The notes: a model not told the origin generated them from the sequence alone. Shown: positions 50,666 through 60,388, counted from the first letter of the stretch. The stretch is 64,000 nucleotides of DNA from Lonepinella sp042485795 (GCF_042485795.1 NZ_CP169368.1:1364001-1428000), one strand, 5' to 3'. A program made the numbers and translations.

Positions 50666-52597
50666 CTATTCTCGTGCAAGTGCATTAATTGGATTTAATT
50701 GTGAAGCATTCTTTGCTGGCACATAACCAAATACTACACCTATAAAGCTAGAGCAGAGTACAGCTGCAATAATCGAAAATGTGGAAAATACCATAGTAAA
50801 ATCGGTCATCAATAAATTGAACACCGTGCCAAATAAGATAGATAACACAATGCCAGTTAATCCGCCAATTAAACAAATCAGAATAGCTTCAATTAAAAAT
50901 TGTTGCAGAATATTAGATTGTCTTGCACCGATCGCCATTCGTACACCGATTTCTTTAGTTCGTTCAGTCACGGATACTAACATAATATTCATCACACCAA
51001 TGCCACCCACCACTAAGGAAATCAATGCAATAGATGAAATTAACAAGGTCATGGTATTGGTGGTGGCTTCAATGGTTTGCTTAATGGTGTCGGTGTTCAT
51101 CACAAAAAAGTCTTTTGTGCCATGACGAACTTGCAATAAATTGGTTAAGCCTTTTTCTGCCACGGTAGAATTAATATCATCACGAATTTTCACCGTAATA
51201 CTATCAATTTTTTGATTACCCGAAATTTTGTTCATGGCGGTAGTGTAAGGAATATAAATTTTTAAACTGCTACTGTTCATACCCATATTGTTAGATTTTG
51301 CCACACCAATAACCTTTAATGGTTTCTTATTCACCATTAACACTTGACCTAAAGAATTTTGATTGGGAAAAACCTGACTTAATGTATTTTCATCAATGAC
51401 TGCGACATTTTCATTATTTATCACTTCATCAGCCGTGAAGAATTGACCGTTTTCTAAGGTTAAGCCTTTCACGTTAAAATATTGTTCACCAACGCCATAA
51501 ACTTGAGCGGTAAAGCTATTGCTACCATAAGTTAATGTTCCGCTGACAGAACTATTAGGCGTTGAGCTTTCAATATAACTTTGTTTAGCAAGAATATCGC
51601 TATCTGAAACGGTTAAATTTTGGTTTCTTTCTGCATGCCGATCACCAAATCCAGTACCATTAAATATATCCATGGTATTGGTTCCCATTGAATTGATATT
51701 TTGCAGGATTTTTTGTTGTGAACCTGTTCCTAGTGCAACCACACAAACTACGGAAGTGATCCCGATAATAATGCCTAGCATCGTCAGCAATGAACGCATT
51801 TTGTGTGCAACGATTGCTTTTACCGACATTTTGAATGATTCTAAAAACTGATCTTTATAAAAACTAAACGCATTTTTATTAATAGTTGGACTTGGAGCTT
51901 TGTGAGCAATGAAATCATTTTTACGCGTATCTTCAATAATTCTTCCGTCTTTAATTTCAATTACACGGTTGGCGAAACTTGCGACCTGTTTATCATGAGT
52001 CACTAAAATAATCGTATGTCCCTCACCATGTAGTTGAGTTAGAATCTCCATGACGGTTTCGCCACTTTTACTGTCTAACGCTCCCGTTGGCTCGTCCGCT
52101 AAAATAATTTCGCCACCATTCATCAAGGCACGGGCAATACTCACACGCTGTTGTTGACCCCCAGAAAGTTGGCTAGGTTTATTTTCTAATTTATCGCTTA
52201 AACCTAATTTATCTAATAAACTACCAGCTCGAGCTAGACGAGCGGATTGATCGATACCTGCATAAATAGCAGGAAGTGCCACATTTTCCACCGCACTTAG
52301 GGTCGAAAGCAAATTATAACGTTGGAAAATAAAACCAAATTTTTGCTGACGTAAATCAGAAAGCTGATCTCGATTGAGATGACTAACTTCCTGATGATCA
52401 ATTTTATAGGATCCCGATGTCGCCGTATCTAAACAACCGATAATATTCATCAAAGTGGATTTGCCCGATCCCGATTGCCCGATAATCGCAATAAAATCGC
52501 CTTTTTTGATGTCTAAATCAATATCTTTTAAAATCTGCGTACGGTTTTCGCCCTCACCAAAAAATTTGGTGATGCCTTTCATTTCAATAATATTCAT
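50666..52597 (-). CDS. macB: MacB: ATP-driven efflux transporter
   Basis: A 643-residue half-transporter. The N-terminal ATPase has Walker A GQSGSGKST, signature LSGGQQQR and Walker B IILADEPTGALD. Then come one membrane helix (MLGIIIGITSVVCVVALG), a large periplasmic domain, and three C-terminal helices with the FtsX pattern (ISLVVGGIGVMNIMLVSVTERTKEIGVRMAIGARQ). MacB exports macrolides, toxins and lipids. The ATG at 52597 is preferred. It lies 26 bp after macA. Confidence 0.94.
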   Translation of the reverse strand: MNIIEMKGITKFFGEGENRTQILKDIDLDIKKGDFIAIIGQSGSGKSTLMNIIGCLDTATSGSYKIDHQEVSHLNRDQLSDLRQQKFGFIFQRYNLLSTLSAVENVALPAIYAGIDQSARLARAGSLLDKLGLSDKLENKPSQLSGGQQQRVSIARALMNGGEIILADEPTGALDSKSGETVMEILTQLHGEGHTIILVTHDKQVASFANRVIEIKDGRIIEDTRKNDFIAHKAPSPTINKNAFSFYKDQFLESFKMSVKAIVAHKMRSLLTMLGIIIGITSVVCVVALGTGSQQKILQNINSMGTNTMDIFNGTGFGDRHAERNQNLTVSDSDILAKQSYIESSTPNSSVSGTLTYGSNSFTAQVYGVGEQYFNVKGLTLENGQFFTADEVINNENVAVIDENTLSQVFPNQNSLGQVLMVNKKPLKVIGVAKSNNMGMNSSSLKIYIPYTTAMNKISGNQKIDSITVKIRDDINSTVAEKGLTNLLQVRHGTKDFFVMNTDTIKQTIEATTNTMTLLISSIALISLVVGGIGVMNIMLVSVTERTKEIGVRMAIGARQSNILQQFLIEAILICLIGGLTGIVLSILFGTVFNLLMTDFTMVFSTFSIIAAVLCSSFIGVVFGYVPAKNASQLNPINALARE

Positions 52598-52623
52598 AAA
52601 ACTATCCAATTTTTCACCGCACT

Positions 52624-53784
52624 TTAGAATAATCTCGGACCACGATTGCTATTTCCCACCGTTTCACCTTGTGCAACTTGTGACGTTATCACTTTATCCC
52701 CCTCATTTAAACCTGATAAAATTTGGGTATTCACATCATCATTAAAACCAACGGTAACTTCACGTTTTTCTACTTGATCACCATTTAATATATTCACATA
52801 CACAGTATTACCTTGTCTTTGTAAACTTGTAGTTGGCACTAATAAGGTATCGTTAGCTTCAGCAATTGTAATCGTATTTTGCGTTGTCATACCAATACGT
52901 AATTTCCCCTCAGGATTATCCACAATAACATTCGCATAGTAATAAACTGCATTGGTATCCGTCACATCTTCCGTATAACCATTATCGGTTAGCGTAGTCA
53001 TCGCAGGATCTACCGAGTTAATTTCAGCATGATATTTTGTATTTGGATCAGATAGCGTAGTAAACTCAATTGGCATGCCTTGTTTGACTTTGGTCACATC
53101 ACCCTCAGAAATTTCAGGTTTGATCAGCATTTTGCTTAAATCCGCAACCTGTACAATAGTTGGTGTAGTTTGATTGGCATTGACGGTTTGACCGACAGAA
53201 ACGGGAATAGAAATCACTGTACCATTTAATGGCGATACAATTTTGGTATAACCTAAATTGGTTTGAGCGGTGCTAACTTCAATTTCTGATTGCTTGATTG
53301 AGGCTTCTACTGTTTCAATCTCTGCTTCAGCACTGGATAGGGTATTTTTAGCTGAATTTAAATCATCTAAAGTGGTAGAATTTTGCTTATAGAGTTTTGC
53401 CGTACGGTTATAAGCCGATAATGCGACATCATAAGCGGTCTTTTTGGCTTTTAATTGTGCTTGATAAGAAGACAGTTGAGCTTGAGCCGTATTTAGGCTA
53501 TTTACTTGCGTTTTTGAATCAATTTCCGCAATCAAATCCCCCTCTTTGACTTCCTGACCGAGTGTCACATGAATTTTTTCAATTTTCCCCGATACTTGAG
53601 CCCCCACTTCAACACGGTTATAACTTCTTACCGTACCTGTGGCGATCACAGATTTTTGCAAATTACCACGGCTAACGGTTTCGGTTAAATAGGTTACTTG
53701 TGAACTATTGTCCCCTTTAAAATAAAACCAACCCGCAATACCTAAAGCCGCAATAACCGCCAATGTTAATAATTTTTTTTTCAT
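52624..53784 (-). CDS. macA: MacA: periplasmic adaptor of the MacAB pump
   Basis: A 386-residue HlyD/RND-type adaptor with an N-terminal anchor (LLTLAVIAALGIAGWFYF), a lipoyl half (GTVRSYNRVEVGAQVSGKIEKIHVTLGQEVKEGDLIAEID), a coiled coil (residues 90-175) and a second lipoyl half (VSPLNGTVISIPVSVGQTV), then barrel and membrane-proximal domains. The ATG at 53784 has GGAA at 6 bp; an ATG 6 bp upstream has none. First gene of macA-macB-channel. Confidence 0.92.
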   Translation of the reverse strand: MKKKLLTLAVIAALGIAGWFYFKGDNSSQVTYLTETVSRGNLQKSVIATGTVRSYNRVEVGAQVSGKIEKIHVTLGQEVKEGDLIAEIDSKTQVNSLNTAQAQLSSYQAQLKAKKTAYDVALSAYNRTAKLYKQNSTTLDDLNSAKNTLSSAEAEIETVEASIKQSEIEVSTAQTNLGYTKIVSPLNGTVISIPVSVGQTVNANQTTPTIVQVADLSKMLIKPEISEGDVTKVKQGMPIEFTTLSDPNTKYHAEINSVDPAMTTLTDNGYTEDVTDTNAVYYYANVIVDNPEGKLRIGMTTQNTITIAEANDTLLVPTTSLQRQGNTVYVNILNGDQVEKREVTVGFNDDVNTQILSGLNEGDKVITSQVAQGETVGNSNRGPRLF

Positions 53785-53887
53785 AGTCATTTCCGATAAT
53801 CAATCAATTTATGTAGAGTATAAGGGAGAAATCTTAATAAAACCTTAATTATTGTAATAGATTTTAGTTTTTAGGAAAATTCTGGAA

Positions 53888-53922
53888 GTAAAAAATAGAG
53901 CCACTTATTTAAGTGGCTCTAG
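53888..53922 (-). terminator. Terminator after the GNA1162-like gene
   Basis: AGAGCCACTT-AAAT-AAGTGGCTCT followed by ATTTTTT on the minus strand. Confidence 0.8.
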
Positions 53923-53942
53923 GGGAATATTATTCAAGATAA

Positions 53943-54593
53943 TTATTTGTTATAGTTCGGGTGACGAGGACCAATTAAAAGTCCACCACTGCTACCGACA
54001 TAAACAAGTTGTCCCATAGCTACTTGGGAAACGTTAAAACCATAATCTCTTGATGTATCAGCAATTTGGCTTACTGCCGCTTTAACTAAGGCAACTAAAA
54101 CACCGTCATTAGAGTTAGTTGAGCCTTGACTATGTTTTCCTTCTCCTTCCCATAAGACTTTTCCTGTACGTAGATCAACTAATTTACCTTCTAATTCTAC
54201 GGTGGTGACACTATCAAAAACCTTATAACTCGTACCATATTCTTTTATATTAATATATAGAATACTATCCGCACCAAAAATTTCTTGAATTTTCTTAATA
54301 TTTGTTTGTTGAATAGCGTAACCATCGGTAATACCATTTTGTTTAAATGTTTCATCTACTAATGCAACAGGGTAAACATAATAACCTAATTCAGCCAAAG
54401 GATAAGTTACAGTAGATAATACACTGGTATCGGCTTTAGCTTCTGGGGAATTATTTGTTGGCATCACTACCAAAATGGATTTAGGTTTACTTTCGTTCAG
54501 AGCAGAGTAATCATAAGTTTTTTTGGGCTTAACTGCACAACCACTAAGCAATAATGCAATGGTAACGAAGATTATGGTGATTAATTTTTTCAT
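53943..54593 (-). CDS. GNA1162-type lipoprotein (DUF799)
   Basis: A 216-residue lipoprotein (lipobox LLLSGC, Cys about 19). The family motifs are SILVVMPTNNSPEAKADTSVLSTVTYPLAELGYYVYPVALVDETFKQNGI and the C-terminal GLLIGPRHPNY. It resembles the Neisseria GNA1162 family, whose role is unknown. Third gene of a lipoprotein operon with DUF4810- and CsgG-like proteins. Confidence 0.85.
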   Translation of the reverse strand: MKKLITIIFVTIALLLSGCAVKPKKTYDYSALNESKPKSILVVMPTNNSPEAKADTSVLSTVTYPLAELGYYVYPVALVDETFKQNGITDGYAIQQTNIKKIQEIFGADSILYINIKEYGTSYKVFDSVTTVELEGKLVDLRTGKVLWEGEGKHSQGSTNSNDGVLVALVKAAVSQIADTSRDYGFNVSQVAMGQLVYVGSSGGLLIGPRHPNYNK

Positions 54594-54605
54594 GATAAAC
54601 CTCTA

Positions 54606-54959
54606 TTATTTCTTAGCTTTTTGTAAGAATTGCATAAACTGACGGCTTTCAGGATATAGAGCTTGTTCTTGTTGAAGTGCTTCATTTCCCTCCGATACAC
54701 GACCTTGTTTAATCAACAATAAACCTAAATGAGCATAAATGCCTGGAGCAACCTGTTTATTACTTTCTTTAGCTGATGCAATAATTTTTCGGATATCTTC
54801 TTCTTGTTTAGCATAATCGCCATTATTTTCATAATAGGCATGTAAAGTTTCTTGATAATTTCCCCAATAATAAAGAGAGTTATCTTTATGACTAGAACCA
54901 CAAGCAACCAAAAAAGCAGAGAAAAGAACAACTGCGGATAATTTCATTATTTTCATCAT
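54606..54959 (-). CDS. DUF4810-type lipoprotein
   Basis: A 117-residue lipoprotein (lipobox AFLVAC, Cys about 20), then YYWGNYQETLHAYYENNGDYAKQEEDIRKII and a TPR-like GIYAHLGLLLIKQGRVSEGNEALQQEQALYPESRQFMQFL. Fits DUF4810. Between the CsgG-like gene (6 bp) and the GNA1162-like gene (12 bp). The second in-frame ATG may be the real start. Confidence 0.85.
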   Translation of the reverse strand: MMKIMKLSAVVLFSAFLVACGSSHKDNSLYYWGNYQETLHAYYENNGDYAKQEEDIRKIIASAKESNKQVAPGIYAHLGLLLIKQGRVSEGNEALQQEQALYPESRQFMQFLQKAKK

Positions 54960-54965
54960 TTATCC

Positions 54966-55640
54966 TTATTTAGCAGGTGTCCATTGACCTGCTTCAATAC
55001 CTTTGACAAGATTATCAACTGCTTCTCGAATAGCTAAATCCAATACTTTACCATTGAGCGTTGCATCATATCCAGCTGTGCCACCAAAGCCAAGTACTTC
55101 ACGGTTAGAAAGATTATATTCCCCCGCACCTTGAGCAGAGAAAACTACTTCCGATGTATTTACATTAACCACATTTAACGTCACTTTTGCATAAGCAACT
55201 TGTTCTTTACCTCGACCTAAAATACCAAATAATTGATGATCACCAACAGTTTTACGCCCAAATTCTGTAACATCGCCCGTAACAACATAGGTTGCCCCTT
55301 TAAGATTTTGTTTTACACCTTTAATTTTGGCTTCTTTGGCGGTTTCACTCATATTAGTACGATCTAAAACATTGAAACGCCCTGTTTGTTGTAGGTGAGA
55401 TACAAGGATTGTTTTTGATTGACTACCTAATTGATCTTGCCCATCGGAGAATATACCATTTTGATAGCTTGAACGGTTATCAAATTTCCCTACGGAAATA
55501 GCGGATTTTACACCTTGATAAGTCGCAGATTGAGAGGCAACTGTTTGTGTGGGAGCAATCGTTCGAGATCCTTCTGTCGCACATCCAGTTAATCCTAAAA
55601 AAGGTAAACAAAATAGTGTTGTAATAACTTGTTTTTTCAT
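54966..55640 (-). CDS. CsgG-family outer-membrane lipoprotein
   Basis: A 224-residue lipoprotein (lipobox LGLTGC, Cys about 19). The CsgG-like part includes VGKFDNRSSYQNGIFSDG, LGSQSKTILVSHLQQTGRFNVLDRTNMSETAKEA, YVVTGDVTEFGRKTVGD and a final amphipathic AIREAVDNLVKGIEAGQW. CsgG forms the curli export pore, but no curli genes are seen here. First gene of the operon; a CRP-like site lies about 88-111 bp upstream. Confidence 0.85.
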   Translation of the reverse strand: MKKQVITTLFCLPFLGLTGCATEGSRTIAPTQTVASQSATYQGVKSAISVGKFDNRSSYQNGIFSDGQDQLGSQSKTILVSHLQQTGRFNVLDRTNMSETAKEAKIKGVKQNLKGATYVVTGDVTEFGRKTVGDHQLFGILGRGKEQVAYAKVTLNVVNVNTSEVVFSAQGAGEYNLSNREVLGFGGTAGYDATLNGKVLDLAIREAVDNLVKGIEAGQWTPAK

Positions 55641-55727
55641 TGTAGTTTCCTTCTAAATGTAACTAATTAATATTTAACCATTAATTATATTAGCTTATCT
55701 TAAAAAGATAAGGTATAGATTCTATTT

Positions 55728-55751
55728 AAATCCGTGATCAAGATCACAAAT
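55728..55751. promoter_or_regulatory. Strong CRP-like site between the CsgG-like gene and glnS
   Basis: CGTGATCAAGATCACA matches TGTGA-N6-TCACA at 9 of 10 core positions with A/T flanks on both sides. It sits midway between the divergent genes, so either or both could be controlled. Confidence 0.55.
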
Positions 55752-55844
55752 TTTCCGCTTTATTGTATAGTTTGTGGTTTCTTTGTAATCAGTTATTAAA
55801 TCGTGTAGAATAACCCTAATTTTTAACAGCTTAAATTTTACTAT

Positions 55845-57518
55845 ATGACAACAGAAAATACTGTAATTGAAGAAACGGGCGAGATTCGCCCAACTAATTT
55901 TATTCGCCAAATTATTGATGAAGATTTAGCAAGTGGTAAACATAACAATGTTTACACCCGTTTTCCGCCTGAACCCAATGGTTATTTGCATATCGGACAT
56001 GCCAAGTCTATTTGCTTAAATTTTGGCATAGCTCAAGATTATCAAGGCAAATGTAATTTGCGTTTCGATGATACTAACCCAACCAAAGAAGATGTGGAAT
56101 ATGTGGATAGCATTAAGCAAGATGTGGAATGGTTAGGTTTTCACTGGGAGGGTGAACCACGTTATGCTTCCGATTATTTTGATCAACTTTATGGCTATGC
56201 CATTGAGTTAATTGAAAAAGGATTAGCCTATGTAGATGAGCTTTCACCAGAACAAATGCGTGAATATCGTGGTACATTAACGGAAGCAGGGAAAAATAGC
56301 CCATATCGTGATCGCCCGATTGAAGAAAATTTGGCATTATTTGAAAAAATGAAAAACGGCGAAGTCCCTGAGGGCAAAATGAGCTTGCGTGCTAAAATTG
56401 ATATGAGTTCCCCGTTTATGGTGATGCGTGATCCAGTGATTTATCGGGTGAAATTTGCCAGCCATCATCAAACAGGGGATAAATGGTGTATTTATCCGAT
56501 GTACGATTTTACTCACTGTATTTCTGATGCCATTGAACGCATTACCCATTCATTGTGTACGTTAGAGTTCCAAGATAATCGCCGTTTATACGACTGGGTG
56601 TTAGAACATATTTCTATTGCACGTCCGTTGCCACATCAATATGAATTTTCTCGTTTAAATTTAGAAGGTACTTTAACTTCTAAACGTAAATTACTGAAAT
56701 TAGTTGAAGAAAAAGTGGTAGATGGCTGGAATGATCCCCGTATGCCGACCATTTCAGGTTTACGCCGTCGTGGTTATACACCAGCATCTTTACGTGAATT
56801 TTGTCGCCGTATTGGGGTGACAAAGCAAGATAACGTGGTGGAATTTTCAGCGTTAGAAAGTTGTATTCGTGATGATTTAAACACCAATGCACCACGAGCT
56901 ATGGCAGTGATTAATCCGTTAAAAATTGTGATTGAAAATTTAAAAAATCCAGAAATTTTAACCGCACCTAATCACCCTAATCGGGAAGAACTCGGCACTC
57001 GTCAATTAGCATTTACCCCTGAGCTTTATATTGATCAAGCAGATTTCCGTGAAGAAGCCAATAAACAATATAAACGTTTAGTATTAGGTAAAGAAGTACG
57101 TTTACGTAATGCTTATGTCATTAAAGCGGAACGAATAGAAAAAGATGCAGACGGCAATATTACCTGTGTTTATTGCTCTTATGATCCTGACACTTTAGGC
57201 AAAAATCCAGCAGATGGGCGTAAGGTGAAAGGCGTAATTCATTGGGTGTCTGCGACAGAAAATTGTCCTGCGGAATTTCGTCAATATGGACGTTTATTTG
57301 ATATGCCAAACCCAGGGGCGGAAGAGGATATTATTGCAGCTATTAGCCCAAATTCTTTGGTTATTAAACAAGGTTTTGTGGAAAAGAGTTTAGCTCATGC
57401 TCAAGCAGAGCTTGCCTATCAATTTGAACGCGAGGGGTATTATTGTGCTGACAACAAAAATAGTCACCCTGAGCATTTAGTGTTTAACTTAACTGTTAGC
57501 TTAAAAGAAGGATTTTAA
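55845..57518 (+). CDS. glnS: Glutaminyl-tRNA synthetase
   Basis: A 557-residue class I synthetase joining Gln to its tRNA. The ATP motifs are PPEPNGYLHIGHAKS and, for KMSKS, LTSKRKL; other features are CNLRFDDTNPTKE, YPMYDFTHCISDAIE and the C-terminal anticodon barrels. It is close in length to the E. coli enzyme (554). The start follows the conserved TGEIRPTNFI context. A small lipoprotein gene directly follows. Confidence 0.97.
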   Translation: MTTENTVIEETGEIRPTNFIRQIIDEDLASGKHNNVYTRFPPEPNGYLHIGHAKSICLNFGIAQDYQGKCNLRFDDTNPTKEDVEYVDSIKQDVEWLGFHWEGEPRYASDYFDQLYGYAIELIEKGLAYVDELSPEQMREYRGTLTEAGKNSPYRDRPIEENLALFEKMKNGEVPEGKMSLRAKIDMSSPFMVMRDPVIYRVKFASHHQTGDKWCIYPMYDFTHCISDAIERITHSLCTLEFQDNRRLYDWVLEHISIARPLPHQYEFSRLNLEGTLTSKRKLLKLVEEKVVDGWNDPRMPTISGLRRRGYTPASLREFCRRIGVTKQDNVVEFSALESCIRDDLNTNAPRAMAVINPLKIVIENLKNPEILTAPNHPNREELGTRQLAFTPELYIDQADFREEANKQYKRLVLGKEVRLRNAYVIKAERIEKDADGNITCVYCSYDPDTLGKNPADGRKVKGVIHWVSATENCPAEFRQYGRLFDMPNPGAEEDIIAAISPNSLVIKQGFVEKSLAHAQAELAYQFEREGYYCADNKNSHPEHLVFNLTVSLKEGF

Positions 57519-57665
57519 ATGAAAAAATTAGTATTAATTGTATTGACTGCGTTGGTATTAACCGCTTGTTCGCAACCGAAAGATATTTATTTTAATGGTT
57601 CTGAAGGTTCGCATTCAGGGATTAAATATGATAAAAGTAGCGAATCATTTGGTTTAAACCCTTAA
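57519..57665 (+). CDS. 48-residue lipoprotein
   Basis: An open frame abutting the glnS stop: MKKLVLIVLTALVLTAC, a clean lipobox with Cys17, then SQPKDIYFNGSEGSH, SGIKYDKSSESFGLNP. It is too short for ordinary gene lists, but the signal and its place between glnS and the terminator at 57688 support it. GAAGGATTTTAA gives a ribosome site inside glnS. Function unknown. Confidence 0.7.
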   Translation: MKKLVLIVLTALVLTACSQPKDIYFNGSEGSHSGIKYDKSSESFGLNP

Positions 57666-57687
57666 TTGGTCTATCTAAACTAAAAAT

Positions 57688-57727
57688 AAAAGGCGGTCAA
57701 AAATTTAACTATTTTGATCGCTTTTTT
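57688..57727 (+). terminator. Terminator after the small lipoprotein gene
   Basis: GCGGTCAAAA and TTTTGATCGC form the stem (one wobble) followed by TTTTTT. Confidence 0.75.
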
Positions 57728-57738
57728 ATCTAAATAAA

Positions 57739-58197
57739 ATGAAGAATAATCTAAATAACATACCTTTTTGGCAACAAAAATCCCTTTCTGAAATGACGGA
57801 ATCTGAGTGGGAATCTTTGTGCGATGGTTGTGGTAAATGTTGTTATCGCAAATTTATTGAGGGGCGTGGCAAACGAGAGCGGTTGTATTACACCCGTATA
57901 GCTTGTAATTTATTAGATTTGAAAACAGGTAAGTGCGGTGATTATTGTCATCGTTTTAAAATCGAAAAAGATTGCACCAAACTGACCAAGAAAAATTTAC
58001 CCGATTTCAAATGGCTGCCTAGCACCTGTGCCTATCGCTTATTATATGAAAAAAAACCATTATTTGACTGGCATCCGCTAATCTCTAATAATCCTAATTC
58101 AGTAAAATTAGCAGGCGTGATGATCGAAAATGGTATCCATGAAAGAGATGTCATTGACTGGTTTGATTACATTGTTGATGATATTCAGCTAAAATAG
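57739..58197 (+). CDS. ycgN: YcgN-type cysteine-cluster protein
   Basis: A 152-residue protein with the cysteine cluster CDGCGKCC (about residue 30) and more Cys (IACNLLDLKTGKCGDYC, KDCTKL, STCAYRL). It fits the YcgN/UPF0260 family, probably metal- or cluster-binding, with unknown role. Same place between glnS and malQ in H. influenzae. Confidence 0.9.
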   Translation: MKNNLNNIPFWQQKSLSEMTESEWESLCDGCGKCCYRKFIEGRGKRERLYYTRIACNLLDLKTGKCGDYCHRFKIEKDCTKLTKKNLPDFKWLPSTCAYRLLYEKKPLFDWHPLISNNPNSVKLAGVMIENGIHERDVIDWFDYIVDDIQLK

Positions 58198-58216
58198 TTT
58201 ACAATATAAACAAATA

Positions 58217-58238
58217 TTGTTGATAAAGATCACAAAAT
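58217..58238. promoter_or_regulatory. CRP-like site upstream of malQ
   Basis: TGTTGATAAAGATCACAAAA: a perfect TCACA half and a weaker GTTGA half with 6-bp spacing, 70-90 bp upstream of malQ. Confidence 0.4.
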
Positions 58239-58303
58239 AGAATTAAATTGATTGTGTTTATTCTTGAGCTTGTTAGAATGTAACATAAACTTGAGGTACA
58301 CCT

Positions 58304-60388
58304 ATGAATTTAACGGAACAACAACGCTGTACTGAACAGAAAGCAGAAAAATTAGGTATCTGTCCTTCCTATTATGATATTGAAGGTCATTTTATTACAG
58401 CACCGCCAGAAACCTTGGATTATTTCACCGCACTTTTATCCGCGGGAAATAACCATTCTAGTGATTATTTTGATGATGTTTTAGTTATTAATGCAGAGCA
58501 AATTACAGATTATTCTTTTCTTTCCTTTTTTCCATCCGTCACCACTTGTCGATTAACCAACGAGCAAGATGAATTATTATTTGAACAACAAACTAAACAA
58601 AAAATTAGCTTACCTGCGTTGCCAGTGGGTTATTATCAATTAACCCTTTCCGATAAAAAGCAACAACGTAAAATACGTTTACTCGTTCAGCCAAAAACTA
58701 CCTTTCAATCACCAATCTTACAACAGCAAAAAGCGTGGGGGATTAATGTCCAACTTTATAGTTTACGTTCTAACCGTAATTGGGGAATTGGTGATTTTGC
58801 AGACCTAATTTATTTAGTACAAAATTCGGTGCAATTTGGGGCAGATTTTATTGGGATTAACCCATTACATAAAATGTATGTGGCAGTGCCAGATTGGGCA
58901 AGTCCATACAGTGCATCTTCTCGTCGTTGGTTAAATCCGATTTACTTGGCGGTAGATTTATTACCAGAATTTAAATTAGCCAAATCTGTACAGACTTGGT
59001 TTAGTCAACAACAAGATGAAGTTACTCGCCTACGTCAGCTGGAACAAGTAGATTATCCAGCGATTTCTGCTTTAAAAATCACCGCACTTGAACAGCTTTT
59101 TGCCTTTAGTCAACGGAGTAAAACAGCAAAAATTGTCGCACGCCGTCAAGACTTTTTAGCTTTTGTCAAACAACAGGGAGAAAACCTGTTGAATCAGGCT
59201 TTATTTGATGTATTGGATAGTATAGAACATCCAACTCAACAAGCAGATGAAAAAAATATCGGTTGGTTAGGTTGGCGAAAAGAATGGCAACAATTAACGG
59301 ATAAAAATCGTAAGGGCTTAATTAAAAAGTATCAAGCTAAAATTGAATTTTATATGTGGTTGCAATGGTTGACTGAGCAACAGTTAGCTGAAGTAAAAAC
59401 CACGGCTAAAAAAGTTGGCTTGCAATTAGGGATTTATGGTGATTTGGCGGTACAGAGTTCTCGGGGGAGTGAGGATGTTTGGAGTGATCCTGAACTTTTT
59501 TGTGTCAACACCAGCATTGGTGCACCACCCGATCCATTAGGACCTGTCGGACAGAATTGGAATTTACCACCTTATAATCCAACGGTGTTAAAAAAACGTG
59601 GTTTTCAACCCTTTATTGAAATGTTGCGAGCCAATATGCAACATTTCGGTGTGTTAAGAATTGATCACGTAATGGGTTTATTCCGCTTGTGGTTTATTCC
59701 TGAAAATAAAACGGCGGTGGATGGTGTGTATGTGCTTTATCCTTTTGCGGAATTAATGGCTATTTTAGCCATTGAAAGCCAACGCAATCAATGTGTGATT
59801 GTGGGTGAAGATTTAGGTACTGTCGCTGATGAAGTGCGGTCAAAATTAAATGAATTTTTAGTTTATTCGTATTTCGTGTTGTATTTCTCTCAAGCAAATG
59901 GCGAATTTCCACTCGCTGAAAAGTTCCCAAATCAAGCCTTTGCCACGATTGGTACCCATGATGTGCCGTCTTTGCGTAGTTTCTGGCATTGCAAAGATTT
60001 AGAATTATTTGAGCAATTAGGTGTTTTGCAAGGGAATTTCTTGCAACAAAAATATCAACAGCGTGTGAAAGATAAACAAGCCTTATTAAATAGCTTACAC
60101 CGAGATCAATTTTTACCTGATGATTATTACGGTGATGCGTTGAGTATGGCTATGCACGATCACCTTAATTTGGTGATTCATCGTTATTTAGCTCGTAGTC
60201 GGAGCCGATTGATTGGCGTGCAATTAGAAAATTTGATTGATCAGGAAGTATCATTTAATTTACCAGGGACATCAACTGAGTATCCAAATTGGCAAATTAA
60301 ACTTGCCATGCCACTAGAACAAATATTTAGTGACCAGCGTGTTCAAGTGTTGCTAAATGAAATTAACCATAATAGGAAGTCATTATGA
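58304..60388 (+). CDS. malQ: 4-alpha-glucanotransferase (amylomaltase)
   Basis: A 694-residue GH77 enzyme that rearranges maltodextrins. After an N-terminal extension, the GH77 core has WGINVQLYSLRSNRNWGIGDFADL, ASPYSASSRRWLNPIYL, LGIYGDLAVQSSRGSEDVW, LRIDHVMGLFRLWFIP with the nucleophile Asp, VGEDLGTV with the acid Glu and IGTHDVPSLRSFW. The stop overlaps the glgB start, so they are coupled. Confidence 0.95.
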   Translation: MNLTEQQRCTEQKAEKLGICPSYYDIEGHFITAPPETLDYFTALLSAGNNHSSDYFDDVLVINAEQITDYSFLSFFPSVTTCRLTNEQDELLFEQQTKQKISLPALPVGYYQLTLSDKKQQRKIRLLVQPKTTFQSPILQQQKAWGINVQLYSLRSNRNWGIGDFADLIYLVQNSVQFGADFIGINPLHKMYVAVPDWASPYSASSRRWLNPIYLAVDLLPEFKLAKSVQTWFSQQQDEVTRLRQLEQVDYPAISALKITALEQLFAFSQRSKTAKIVARRQDFLAFVKQQGENLLNQALFDVLDSIEHPTQQADEKNIGWLGWRKEWQQLTDKNRKGLIKKYQAKIEFYMWLQWLTEQQLAEVKTTAKKVGLQLGIYGDLAVQSSRGSEDVWSDPELFCVNTSIGAPPDPLGPVGQNWNLPPYNPTVLKKRGFQPFIEMLRANMQHFGVLRIDHVMGLFRLWFIPENKTAVDGVYVLYPFAELMAILAIESQRNQCVIVGEDLGTVADEVRSKLNEFLVYSYFVLYFSQANGEFPLAEKFPNQAFATIGTHDVPSLRSFWHCKDLELFEQLGVLQGNFLQQKYQQRVKDKQALLNSLHRDQFLPDDYYGDALSMAMHDHLNLVIHRYLARSRSRLIGVQLENLIDQEVSFNLPGTSTEYPNWQIKLAMPLEQIFSDQRVQVLLNEINHNRKSL

